DNA of 8,414 nucleotides from Gemmatimonas phototrophica. GTDB lineage: Bacteria > Gemmatimonadota > Gemmatimonadetes > Gemmatimonadales > Gemmatimonadaceae. A model generated the notes under the pieces. The model was not told the origin of the DNA. It saw only the letters and a program-made list of their open reading frames with translations, and did not search any database. The DNA lies in NCBI GenBank assembly GCA_945870175.1, contig CAMBRJ010000098.1, positions 1 to 8,414 on the forward strand. The letters are read 5' to 3'. Shown here one piece after another: positions 1 to 6,504 of this stretch (the stretch's first letter is position 1; every line of letters starts with the position of its first letter). The position numbers and the translations under genes are program-made.

Positions 1-2568
1 GCGCTGCGGAACGGCGAGTATCTGCACATCGTGGCTTCGATCGGCAGCGCGGATGTCCTCAGCGGCGTGCATCTGCCCGTAACCGGCAGTGTGATCGGAC
101 GCTCGGTGGTCTCGAACGAGCTGATCGTGCTGAACGACGGGAGCACCGAAACCGCGATCCATCGGATGGTGCAGTCGCACGCGCCGATCCAGCGCATGGT
201 GATCGCCCCGCTCATCACGGGCCGGGGCACGATCGGATCGATTGCGGTGATCAATCGCGATCGCCCGTTCGATCAGGACGATGGCAAGGTGTTGCAGCGT
301 CTCGCCGATCAGGTCGCGGTCGCGATCGTGAACGCGCGACTGTTCGAGGAAGTGGAGAAGGCGACGCGCGAGTGGAAGGTGGCGTTCGACAGCACGGCGA
401 GCGGTATCGTGGTGCTCGAGGAATCGCTCACGGTGACCCGTTGCAACGCGCGCGCGGCGGAGCTGTGCGGCACGACGATTCCGGCGTTGTTGGGTCGACG
501 CTTCCGCGATGCGCTGCTGGGCAGCAGCGAGACGCTCGATGCCAACGCCGTCGATCGATTCATCTCCCGTGCGCTGGCGGACGGCGAGCCCACGCGCGAA
601 CTCGTGCGTGATAACTCCACCGGCCGCTTGTTCTCGCTCCTCGCGGCACCGCACCCCGAGGGCGGCTGCGTGATCACGTTCGACGACGTGACGGATTCAC
701 ACCGCCTGGCCGAACGGCATCGCAAGGTGCTCGACACGGTGTCGGACGCGATCATGATCACGGATCTCGCGGGGGGTATCACGTTCGCGAATCCCGCAGC
801 GCACCTGCTGCTCCGTCGGCCGAATCTCGAGGGCGAGGCGTTTACGAACCTCACGCCTTCCGATTGGATCGAGAGCGTGCAGGCGTTCGAACAGCTGGCC
901 CGTGAAGGGAAAGGCCAACAGTACGAATGCGAATTGCTGCGCGCTGACGGCGAGCGTTGTCTGGTGCGCGTGAGCTCGGCTCCGCTGTTTGAACTGGGCC
1001 AGGTCACGGGCACCGTCGCGTGTCTGCACGACATCACGGAGCAACGCGCCGAGTCGCGAGCCCGCGAGCGGTCCGAGTCGGTGAACATGCGGCTCGTGGA
1101 AGCGGCGACGGACGCCATCTGTACCTGCGATCTGGACGGCCTGTTCACGTCGGTGAACGCGGGCTTCCTGAACGAATCCGGCCTGCAACGGGAAGAGGTC
1201 CTTGGCCAGCACTTCTCGTCGATGGTGTACCCAGCCGATCAGCCGGCGGCCGTTGCGATGGTGGCCGAGACACTCGCTGGCCATCGTCGCCGACTGCAGA
1301 TGCGATTCCTGGGCGCGAAAGGACCTCGCATGGGCATCATCACTACGGCGCCGATTCACGAGCACGGCGCCGTGGTGGGCGCGCTCGGCATCATCCGTGA
1401 CGTCACGAACGAAGAGATCGTGCGCGAGTCGAACGCGCAGCAGGCGCGCATGGAGGCGGTGGGGCAGTCTTTGAGCCGCGTGGCGAACGAGCTGAACAAC
1501 CCGCTGGCGAGCCTGCTGGCCGTGGCGGAGTTGCAGGCCACTTCGCCGACCATGCTGCCGCAGGATCGTCTCGTGATCGAACAGATCTGTGAGGAGGCGC
1601 GTCGTGCATCTCGAATCGTGTCGCAGCTCCTCGACTCCACCGGTGAAGCGCCGCAAGTCTCGGGCGCGCGTCACCGGGTGGACATGAACGCGCTGGTCCG
1701 CCACGCGATCGAGTTGCACGGGTATGGACTGCGCGAGTACGGCATCGTCATCGAGTTCAGCGCGGCGCTGGATCTTCCGGCCATTTCCGGCGATGCGATT
1801 CAGCTGCATCAGGCCGTTTCGAATCTGCTGGTGAATGCCGAGGAGGCGCTGCTCGACTTCGACGGCGCGCGTCGCATCCGCGTGCTCACCCGTGAAGGGG
1901 TGAAGGGCGTAGAAGTGCAGGTGAGCGACACCGGTCCCGGCATCGCCTCGCATCATCTGGCGCGCATTTTCGAGCCGATGTTCACGACGCGGGCCGAGCG
2001 CGGCAACCGCGGACTCGGCCTCACGATTTCGCATGCCATTGGGCGCGATCATGGCGGGTCGCTGGAGGTGCGCTCGGGCGCCGGTGAAGGGGCGGAGTTC
2101 ACGCTCGCCTTCCCGGTGGCCGACGCCGCCCCCGCCGCCGCGCCCGACGCCGCCGCGCCCGACGCCGCTGCGCCCACCGTCGCCGTCGATCCGTCTACGG
2201 GATCGCTCCTGCTGATCGAAGACGAGGCAACGCTTCGGAACGCGATCAGCCGATTCCTGCGGAACACGGGGTATGCGGTGGATGTGGCCGAGGGCGGTTC
2301 CGATGCGCTCGATTTGCTGGCCACCCGCTCGTACGATCTGATTCTGCTGGATCTCCGCATGAAGGGGATGTCGGGGGAGCAAGTGTACGAGCGGATCGCG
2401 TCGCGGGATCCCGAGCAGGCCAGCCGGATCGTGTTTATGACCGGTGATTTGCACAGTGCCGCCGCATCGCGGTTCATCCGCCTGACGGGTCGGCCGGTGC
2501 TGGCCAAGCCGTTCACGTTGGGCGAACTCGAGATCCGCGTGGCCCAGTTGATCCAAAAGTCGCGTTAA
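1..2568 (+). CDS. Hybrid sensor histidine kinase (GAF-PAS-PAS-PAS-HisKA-HATPase-REC), 5' end off window
   Basis: The frame is open from base 1, so the gene begins upstream; the GTG at 31 is only an internal codon. Residues are numbered from base 1 (855 in window). Order: GAF about 1-118; PAS1 122-232 (ends FDDVTD); PAS2 241-345 (ends LHDITEQ); PAS3 361-465 (ends IRDVTNE); HisKA-like 481-550; HATPase about 600-700 with N-box N608/N612, DTGPGI from D643 and a GLGL lid at 671-674; an Ala/Pro linker 700-725; receiver 728-850 with acidic pair E740/D741, phospho-acceptor D784, T814 and K836. No transmembrane segment is visible, so the visible part looks cytosolic. Oddly, the H-box reads VANELNNPL: the phosphorylated His is Asn496, while E497 and N500 of the phosphatase motif remain. 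By family it would sense small ligands or redox state and control its receiver's phosphorylation; the signal and output are unknown. Architecture is very sure, kinase activity is not. Confidence 0.95.
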   Translation, partial: ALRNGEYLHIVASIGSADVLSGVHLPVTGSVIGRSVVSNELIVLNDGSTETAIHRMVQSHAPIQRMVIAPLITGRGTIGSIAVINRDRPFDQDDGKVLQRLADQVAVAIVNARLFEEVEKATREWKVAFDSTASGIVVLEESLTVTRCNARAAELCGTTIPALLGRRFRDALLGSSETLDANAVDRFISRALADGEPTRELVRDNSTGRLFSLLAAPHPEGGCVITFDDVTDSHRLAERHRKVLDTVSDAIMITDLAGGITFANPAAHLLLRRPNLEGEAFTNLTPSDWIESVQAFEQLAREGKGQQYECELLRADGERCLVRVSSAPLFELGQVTGTVACLHDITEQRAESRARERSESVNMRLVEAATDAICTCDLDGLFTSVNAGFLNESGLQREEVLGQHFSSMVYPADQPAAVAMVAETLAGHRRRLQMRFLGAKGPRMGIITTAPIHEHGAVVGALGIIRDVTNEEIVRESNAQQARMEAVGQSLSRVANELNNPLASLLAVAELQATSPTMLPQDRLVIEQICEEARRASRIVSQLLDSTGEAPQVSGARHRVDMNALVRHAIELHGYGLREYGIVIEFSAALDLPAISGDAIQLHQAVSNLLVNAEEALLDFDGARRIRVLTREGVKGVEVQVSDTGPGIASHHLARIFEPMFTTRAERGNRGLGLTISHAIGRDHGGSLEVRSGAGEGAEFTLAFPVADAAPAAAPDAAAPDAAAPTVAVDPSTGSLLLIEDEATLRNAISRFLRNTGYAVDVAEGGSDALDLLATRSYDLILLDLRMKGMSGEQVYERIASRDPEQASRIVFMTGDLHSAAASRFIRLTGRPVLAKPFTLGELEIRVAQLIQKSR
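2122..2178 (+). repeat. In-gene GC-rich tandem repeat encoding an Ala-Pro-Asp linker
   Basis: Two near-identical 15-bp copies (2140-2154 and 2155-2169, one mismatch) plus a partial third encode APDAA-APDAA-AP, preceded by a similar Ala/Pro stretch. They sit between the ATPase and receiver domains of the kinase. This is a flexible interdomain hinge whose length could vary between strains by in-frame repeat slippage. Confidence 0.8.
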
Positions 2569-2641
2569 CTTGTCGGGATGACTGCCTGGGAGCGCCGCCG
2601 CCTGGCTGGCCTCGGTCTGACGCACGACATCCCCCATTGCT

Positions 2642-2646
2642 GAGAG
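2642..2646 (+). promoter_or_regulatory. Possible weak ribosome binding site for the TTG start at 2654
   Basis: GAGAG lies seven bases before TTG at 2654. The frame is closed by a TGA at 2618-2620 and holds no ATG, GTG or other TTG between that stop and 2654, so TTG is the first usable start. The match to the anti-Shine-Dalgarno sequence is partial. Confidence 0.4.
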
Positions 2647-2653
2647 TCCTCCG

Positions 2654-3412
2654 TTGGGCACTGCACTGACGCGCTCCACCGCCGACCGATTCACGGTCCG
2701 CACGGCCATCGCTCCACTGCTCGGCGAGGCGCGCATCTCCGCGCCGCTCACGTCGCAGCTGCTGGCTGGTGACGTGCTGCAGCTGGTGGACGGCCGCGGC
2801 GACTGGCTGCACGTGCGCGGCGCCGATGACTTCGAAGGATGGACGCACGTGGGCTTTCTGATGCCGTTCACCGGCACCGAGGCCACGTGGCGCATCTCAC
2901 TGGGGTGCGTGACGCGCGACGCTGCAGGACAGCGCCAAGCCCTGCCGCTCGGTGCCCGCGTGGCGCCGGGACAGGAGGTGGCCGACGGCGTGGCGATTGA
3001 TCCTGCCACCCGCGCCACACACTTCCCGCGCGACCGCGACGCGATCGTGCGGAGTGCGCTCACCCTGTTCACCGGTACCAGCTACCTGTGGGGAGGCGTC
3101 ACGCCCTGGGGCGTGGATTGCTCCGGCTTCGTGCAGCGGATCTTCGCGCTGCACGGTGTTCCACTCCGGCGCGATGCCTGGCAGCAAGCGGAGGACACGG
3201 TTCTGGTTTCGGACGACGTGACGGCAGCACATGCGCCGGGAGACCTACTGTTCTTCTCCGACCGCGAAGACCAGCGCATCACGCACGTCGGCATCGGTAC
3301 GGGCAACGGCGGCATGATCCACAGCGCCCTGGCACGCGGCGGGATCTCCGTGGAGCCGGAACTCTCCGCGAAGCTGAAGGAACAAGGCGTGGGAATAAGG
3401 CGGGCTCTTTGA
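2654..3412 (+). CDS. NlpC/P60 cysteine peptidase with N-terminal SH3b-like domains
   Basis: This 252-residue protein has a C-terminal NlpC/P60 domain at about 128-250. The hallmark YLWGG then GVDCSGF gives catalytic Cys156, with His211 (THVGIG) and His223 (MIHSA) completing the expected Cys-His-His set. The first 125 residues are beta-rich and look like two SH3b-like modules (about 13-72, ending in GWTHVGFL, and about 76-120). The order resembles YkfC-type gamma-D-glutamyl-diamino-acid peptidases, which cut peptidoglycan stem peptides. There is no signal peptide or lipobox, so by inference it acts in the cytoplasm, for example in murein peptide recycling; alternatively the true start differs. 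The TTG start is forced by an upstream in-frame stop. It follows the kinase gene by 85 bases, a gap in which I see no terminator, so co-transcription is possible. It ends against the 16-bp repeat array. Confidence 0.9.
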   Translation: MGTALTRSTADRFTVRTAIAPLLGEARISAPLTSQLLAGDVLQLVDGRGDWLHVRGADDFEGWTHVGFLMPFTGTEATWRISLGCVTRDAAGQRQALPLGARVAPGQEVADGVAIDPATRATHFPRDRDAIVRSALTLFTGTSYLWGGVTPWGVDCSGFVQRIFALHGVPLRRDAWQQAEDTVLVSDDVTAAHAPGDLLFFSDREDQRITHVGIGTGNGGMIHSALARGGISVEPELSAKLKEQGVGIRRAL

Positions 3413-3631
3413 AGTGCAGACGGCGCTAAAAGTCAGGGGCGCTAAGAGTAAAAAGCGCGAAGGTAAACGGCGTGAAAAATAAACGGCGACTCCGTACTCA
3501 GAACGGCGCCGTTAGCAGTTCCGCCGTCTATTTTTCGCGCTCCTAACCTTAGCGCCCCTGACTCTTAGCGCCGTTCACTCTTAGCGCCCGTGACTCTAGG
3601 CGCCGTTCACTCTTAGCGCCCGTAATCAGTT
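3411..3631. repeat. 16-bp repeat array arranged as a large imperfect inverted repeat between convergent genes
   Basis: The right arm has units starting at 3521, 3537 (15 bp), 3552, 3568, 3584, 3600 and 3616. The four copies from 3552 to 3615 are exactly 16 bp each, consensus near GCGCCSKTSACTCTTA; those at 3568 and 3600 are identical. The left arm carries the same unit in the opposite orientation, with GCG landmarks at 3423, 3439, 3455, 3470 and 3486 (steps of 16, 16, 15, 16). Long-range pairing: 3420-3445 with 3549-3574 matches 25 of 26; 3475-3488 with 3522-3535 matches 13 of 14. The left arm has one more unit between these two paired segments than the right. The centre holds the perfect 12-bp palindrome AACGGCGCCGTT (3502-3513). 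The array runs from the stop codon of the NlpC/P60 gene to that of the minus-strand gene. It is AT-richer than its surroundings. There are no spacers, so it is not a CRISPR. Function unknown. Confidence 0.9.
3475..3535. terminator. Possible bidirectional intrinsic terminator in the core of the repeat array
   Basis: The arm at 3475-3488 (an A-rich stretch followed by ACGGCG) pairs with 3522-3535 (CGCCGT followed by CTATTTTT). Read rightward, a GC stem is followed by a T-rich tail; read leftward, the same stem is followed by TTATTTTT. This is the usual form of a two-way Rho-independent terminator and fits its place between convergent genes. The 33-nt loop is long, but contains its own palindrome at 3502-3513, which could shorten it. 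Inferred from sequence symmetry only. Confidence 0.5.
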
Positions 3632-4056
3632 CAAGACACCATTCCTGCTGGTCCACCCAGAGCGATGGGTTGTCCTTTGACGTGCAGCAGCGCTTCGCCG
3701 CGCTTTTCGTCGCGCAGTTCCACGATCATGCGGTAATCGCCCGTGAGATCGAGCGGCAGATCGAGTTGCACGATCACGGGCATGTCGAGTTCCGTGGTGC
3801 CAGGCGGTGGCGGGGCGATGGAGAGTTCGGCGTTCGACACCCACAGCTCGGCGCCGCGCGGGTTGACCCAGCGTAGCGTCATCGCGTGGTCCCCGGCATC
3901 GCTGGGGAGGGCCTTGATACGCACCACGAAGGTGGCGCGTGGGTGCAGGGTCGGGAGCTGACCCACGTGGACGGCATCGAACACGCCCAGGATGTTCAGC
4001 TTCCCTTCCTGGGAGATATTGGCGGCGTCGGCAAAGAGCGCAAAGGAGACATGCAT
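3631..4056 (-). CDS. DUF6941-like protein of unknown function
   Basis: A 141-residue protein starting at ATG 4056 (MHVSFALFADAANISQEGKL). The frame could extend twelve codons to an ATG at 4092, but homologous proteins as I recall them begin at this 'aFLADyAnvs..GKLNvlGvFD' block, so I prefer the inner start. The motif at 3-27 (ALFADAANISQEGKLNILGVFD) is the family signature. The rest is alternating beta strands (41-49, 58-64, 70-80, 91-101, 106-115) with a Pro-rich turn at 82-85, suggesting a small beta-sandwich. There is no signal peptide or membrane segment. The family has no assigned function and I do not propose one. The gene stands alone, convergent with the NlpC/P60 gene across the repeat array and divergent from the transporter operon. 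Its TGA overlaps the last base of the array. No Shine-Dalgarno sequence is visible. Confidence 0.82.
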   Translation of the reverse strand: MHVSFALFADAANISQEGKLNILGVFDAVHVGQLPTLHPRATFVVRIKALPSDAGDHAMTLRWVNPRGAELWVSNAELSIAPPPPGTTELDMPVIVQLDLPLDLTGDYRMIVELRDEKRGEALLHVKGQPIALGGPAGMVS

Positions 4057-4126
4057 GTGGGGAAGGTACCGGCGGTACGGCCGGGATTCCACCCGCTGCG
4101 CGCGAGGTGCCTAGATTTCGGGGATC
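4057..4126. promoter_or_regulatory. Divergent intergenic region with candidate -10 boxes, possibly leaderless on both sides
   Basis: The 70 bp between two divergent ATGs must hold both promoters unless one is internal. On +, TAGATT (4112-4117) ends nine bases before the ATG at 4127. On -, TACCTT (reverse complement of 4063-4068) ends six bases before the ATG at 4056. Neither gene has a Shine-Dalgarno sequence at a useful distance. Both spacings fit transcripts starting at or within a few bases of the start codon. The -35 matches are poor. An imperfect 9-bp direct repeat beginning GGTAC occurs at 4065 and 4074. Weak evidence overall. Confidence 0.3.
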
Positions 4127-5092
4127 ATGACAGCACCTCAGACTTCTAACACGGCACCCCGTCCGGGCTTCGGGACCACCGATCTCGGGCTCGTGTTGAT
4201 GTCGCTGATCTGGGGCATCAACTACAGCGTGGTCAAGGCGGGCCTGCGCACGCTGTCGCCGCTCACGTTCAGCGGGCTGCGGGTTACGATGGCGGCGATC
4301 GTGCTGTTCACGATCGCGGCGTTCGTGCGTGACACCAAGCTTCCGCCTCGGCGTGACATCATCACGCTGGCGTTGCTTGGCCTCGTCGGCCACGGGGTGT
4401 ATCAGCTGTTTTTCATCTTCGGGATGTCGCGCACGCGCGCCGGTGTTGCGGCGCTCGTGGTGGCGGCCGGACCGGCGTGGATCGCGATCATTTCGCGGAT
4501 GCTGGGACGTGAGCATCTGCCGCTGCGCGGATGGGGCGGGATCGGGCTGCAGCTGTTGGGCGTGGCCTGTGTCGTGGGCAGCGCGCAGGGCTTCGAGGGT
4601 GGGCGCGACGTGATGCTGGGCGCCGGGTTGATCGCGATGGGCAGCATTGCCTGGGCCACCTTCAGCGTGCTGCTGCAGCCGTATACCAAGACCGCGCATC
4701 CGCTGCACTTGTCGGCGATCACGATGGCTAGCGGGGCGTTGGTGCTGGTGTCGATAGCGATTCCCGATCTCCTCACGCTCGAATGGGGGGCCGTGACGCT
4801 GGCGGAGTGGGGCGCGGTGACCTACGCCGGCATCGGGGCCTTGGTGGTGGCGTATCTGCTGTTCTATCAGGGGGTACGCGTGCTGGGTGCCACGCGTACC
4901 GCCATGTACGGCAACCTGCAGCCGATCGTCGCGATCGCCTTCGCCTGGTTCATGCTTGGTGAGCAGCCGACCGTGTGGCAGTTGCTGGGCGCCGCGCTGA
5001 TCATGGCGGGGCTGCTCCTGTCGCGCACGGCACATGCGAGACCGATGGTGGCACGTGTTGCCACCGTTTCATCCTCAGTCCAGACCTCGTGA
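4127..5092 (+). CDS. EamA-family (DMT superfamily) transporter
   Basis: A 321-residue inner-membrane protein with ten predicted helices (about 20-40, 48-67, 79-100, 106-124, 134-153, 162-183, 194-213, 229-250, 258-278, 283-299), forming two EamA repeats (about 22-152 and 165-299). Typical family signatures are SLIWGINYSVVKAGL at 26-40 in the first half and GATRTAMYGNLQPIVA followed by LGEQPTVWQLLGAALIMAG in the second. The length is normal for the ten-helix drug/metabolite exporters, which move amino acids or other small metabolites; the substrate cannot be read from sequence. The start is ATG 4127, with only GGGG three bases ahead and no well-spaced ribosome site. It is the first gene of a three-gene operon: its TGA overlaps the GTG start of the HAD phosphatase by four bases (GTGA), so the second gene is probably translated by reinitiation. 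Confidence 0.92.
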   Translation: MTAPQTSNTAPRPGFGTTDLGLVLMSLIWGINYSVVKAGLRTLSPLTFSGLRVTMAAIVLFTIAAFVRDTKLPPRRDIITLALLGLVGHGVYQLFFIFGMSRTRAGVAALVVAAGPAWIAIISRMLGREHLPLRGWGGIGLQLLGVACVVGSAQGFEGGRDVMLGAGLIAMGSIAWATFSVLLQPYTKTAHPLHLSAITMASGALVLVSIAIPDLLTLEWGAVTLAEWGAVTYAGIGALVVAYLLFYQGVRVLGATRTAMYGNLQPIVAIAFAWFMLGEQPTVWQLLGAALIMAGLLLSRTAHARPMVARVATVSSSVQTS

Positions 5093-5781
5093 AGCTCGTT
5101 CTGTTTGATATCGATGGCACGCTGCTGTGGTCCGACGGCGCCGGCCGTCGCGCCATGGAAAACGCCTTGCTGCGCGTGTTCGGCACGACCGGTGATACCA
5201 GCTACCGCTACGACGGCAAGACCGATCGGCAGATCGCGCGCGAACAGATGCGCGAAGCGGGCTTCACCGATGCCACGATCTCCGGTCGGCTCGACGACCT
5301 GCTCAACGAATACGTGCACGGACTGGAGAAGGAACTCACGCGGGACGATACGACACCGGCCCGGTTGTGCGACGGCATTCCGCCGCTGCTCGACGCGCTG
5401 CGCGGCCACCGCGATGTCACGCTGGGCTTGCTCACCGGAAATATCGAGCGCGGCGCCCGCGCCAAGCTCAATGCCGTGCAGGTCGATTTTGCACAGTTCC
5501 GCGCGAACGCGTTCGGCTGCGATCACGAAGCGCGTCCGGAGTTGCCGGCGGTCGCGCAGCGTCGCGCCCGTGAACAGCTCGGTCTCGACATTGCCGGCGA
5601 TCGCATCGTGATCATCGGCGACACGCCGGCCGATATCCACTGCGGGCGTTCGCTCGGTGTGCGCGCCATTGGTGTCGCCACGGGACGGTACAGCACCGAC
5701 GATCTCGCGGCGCACAGCCCCGCCGCCGTGTTCGTCAACCTCGCGGATACCGACGCGGTCGTGTCGGCGATCCTCGCCTGA
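5089..5781 (+). CDS. HAD-superfamily hydrolase, phosphoglycolate-phosphatase-like, C1 cap
   Basis: A 230-residue cytosolic phosphatase. I choose GTG 5089 because it places motif I (VKLVLFDIDGTL; nucleophile D7, acid/base D9) at the very N-terminus, as usual, and overlaps the transporter stop as GTGA; the longer upstream frame only repeats transporter DNA. The cap at about 15-85 carries the GKTD loop (43-46) typical of C1-cap phosphatases. Motif II is LLTGN with T116. Motif III lacks a clear Lys; Arg149 in DHEARPEL is the best basic candidate. Motif IV is GDTPAD with D178 and D182, which binds magnesium. These residues indicate phosphate-monoester hydrolysis of a small molecule; phosphoglycolate or a related substrate is a family guess. 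It has no visible ribosome site, which fits coupling to the transporter, and its TGA shares one base with the next ATG. Confidence 0.9.
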   Translation: MKLVLFDIDGTLLWSDGAGRRAMENALLRVFGTTGDTSYRYDGKTDRQIAREQMREAGFTDATISGRLDDLLNEYVHGLEKELTRDDTTPARLCDGIPPLLDALRGHRDVTLGLLTGNIERGARAKLNAVQVDFAQFRANAFGCDHEARPELPAVAQRRAREQLGLDIAGDRIVIIGDTPADIHCGRSLGVRAIGVATGRYSTDDLAAHSPAAVFVNLADTDAVVSAILA

Positions 5782-6485
5782 TGACCGCCGTGATCGCGGC
5801 GCAGACGCGCGTCGTCGGCATGGTGCGCGGTCGCGAGATCGATGCGTCGGCCAGCGTCACCCTCGATCAGGACACGCTCGTGCTGGCGTGGCAGGACGCC
5901 ACGCCGTGGCGACTTTCGCTGAGCGGCATCGAGGGCATCGCCGGCGGCGGGTCGTCACTCACGGTGTATCTCGTGCGCAACGATGTGCTCGAGCTCAGTG
6001 GCGACGATCAGCTTCGGGCGCTCGGGCTGCAGCTGCTCGATCGCGCCTGTGCGATGCCGGAGCTCACGCGCGGCCTCAAGTCCCTTGGCTCGTCGCGCGG
6101 CACGCCGGTCGCGGCGCATGATCGCTGGTTCGCGCCGCTGCTGGCGGCGCGTCGCGCGGTGGAAGGGGTAAGCGATCCCGCGCGTCAGGTGATGCTGCTC
6201 GACGCCGCCGCGCTCACACAGGACATCCAGCGGGCCATCGCCGAGATCGCGGCCACCAAGGCGCCCGGTGACCCGGCCGAGCAGCGCGCCGTGGAAGCCG
6301 CGCTCGAGGAAGAGGCGGCGGCCGTGTTTACGGCCATCGAGAGCATGGGACTGGCCGGTGATGCCTTGCGCGGCGGAGCACTCGACACGCGCATCGCCGA
6401 TTGGCGGCGATGGGTGGAGATCGTACGCGGGGTGTTCGCGGCGGCCGATGACGCGTGGACCGGCATCGCGGCCGAACTACGCTAG
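5781..6485 (+). CDS. Protein of unknown function, beta-rich N-terminus and helical C-terminus
   Basis: A 234-residue protein I do not recognise. It starts at ATG 5781 inside TGATG, sharing one base with the HAD stop, so translational coupling is very likely. Residues 8-73 alternate short hydrophobic strands (TRVVGMVRG, DTLVLAWQ, WRLSLSGIEGI, LTVYLVRNDVLELSG) and then a helix at 76-92: a pattern like a small PH/GRAM-type barrel, though this is only a fold impression. From about 112 to 234 it is Ala-rich and mostly helical, with acidic EEEAAA at 176-181 and a WRRWVEIV segment at 208-215. There is no signal peptide, membrane helix or catalytic motif. Coding is supported by the operon position and the continuous frame. 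It ends 19 bp from the convergent feo operon. Confidence 0.8.
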   Translation: MTAVIAAQTRVVGMVRGREIDASASVTLDQDTLVLAWQDATPWRLSLSGIEGIAGGGSSLTVYLVRNDVLELSGDDQLRALGLQLLDRACAMPELTRGLKSLGSSRGTPVAAHDRWFAPLLAARRAVEGVSDPARQVMLLDAAALTQDIQRAIAEIAATKAPGDPAEQRAVEAALEEEAAAVFTAIESMGLAGDALRGGALDTRIADWRRWVEIVRGVFAAADDAWTGIAAELR

Positions 6486-6504
6486 CGGTTTCTCGACGCG
6501 CGGT

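Noticed and set aside
2578..2643. A 21-residue + frame between kinase and peptidase (MTAWERRRLAGLGLTHDIPHC)
   Set aside because: It has no ribosome site and no recognisable family, and a frame this short is expected by chance.
697..3072. A 791-codon open frame on the minus strand across the kinase and peptidase genes
   Set aside because: It lies opposite two convincing + genes and runs through both. Its translation is Arg/His/Gln-rich with no domain pattern, as expected for an antisense frame in GC-rich DNA.
3552..3631. Tandem repeats considered as a CRISPR array
   Set aside because: The units are 16 bp and directly abutting, with no unique spacers and no cas genes nearby.
3411..3631. Inverted repeat considered as ends of an insertion sequence or MITE
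   Set aside because: No transposase and no clear target-site duplication. The arms are built of short tandem units around a central palindrome, unlike insertion-sequence ends. A small non-autonomous element cannot be fully excluded without genome-wide copies.
3626..5035. A 469-codon minus-strand frame spanning the DUF6941-like gene and the transporter
   Set aside because: It is antisense to a clear membrane protein and its translation is low-complexity Arg/His/Gln; it also overlaps the real minus-strand gene in another frame.
4975..5088. Upstream extension of the HAD gene to an ATG at 4975
   Set aside because: The extra 38 residues overlap the transporter in another frame and would push motif I away from its usual N-terminal place; GTG 5089 fits family length and gene overlap.
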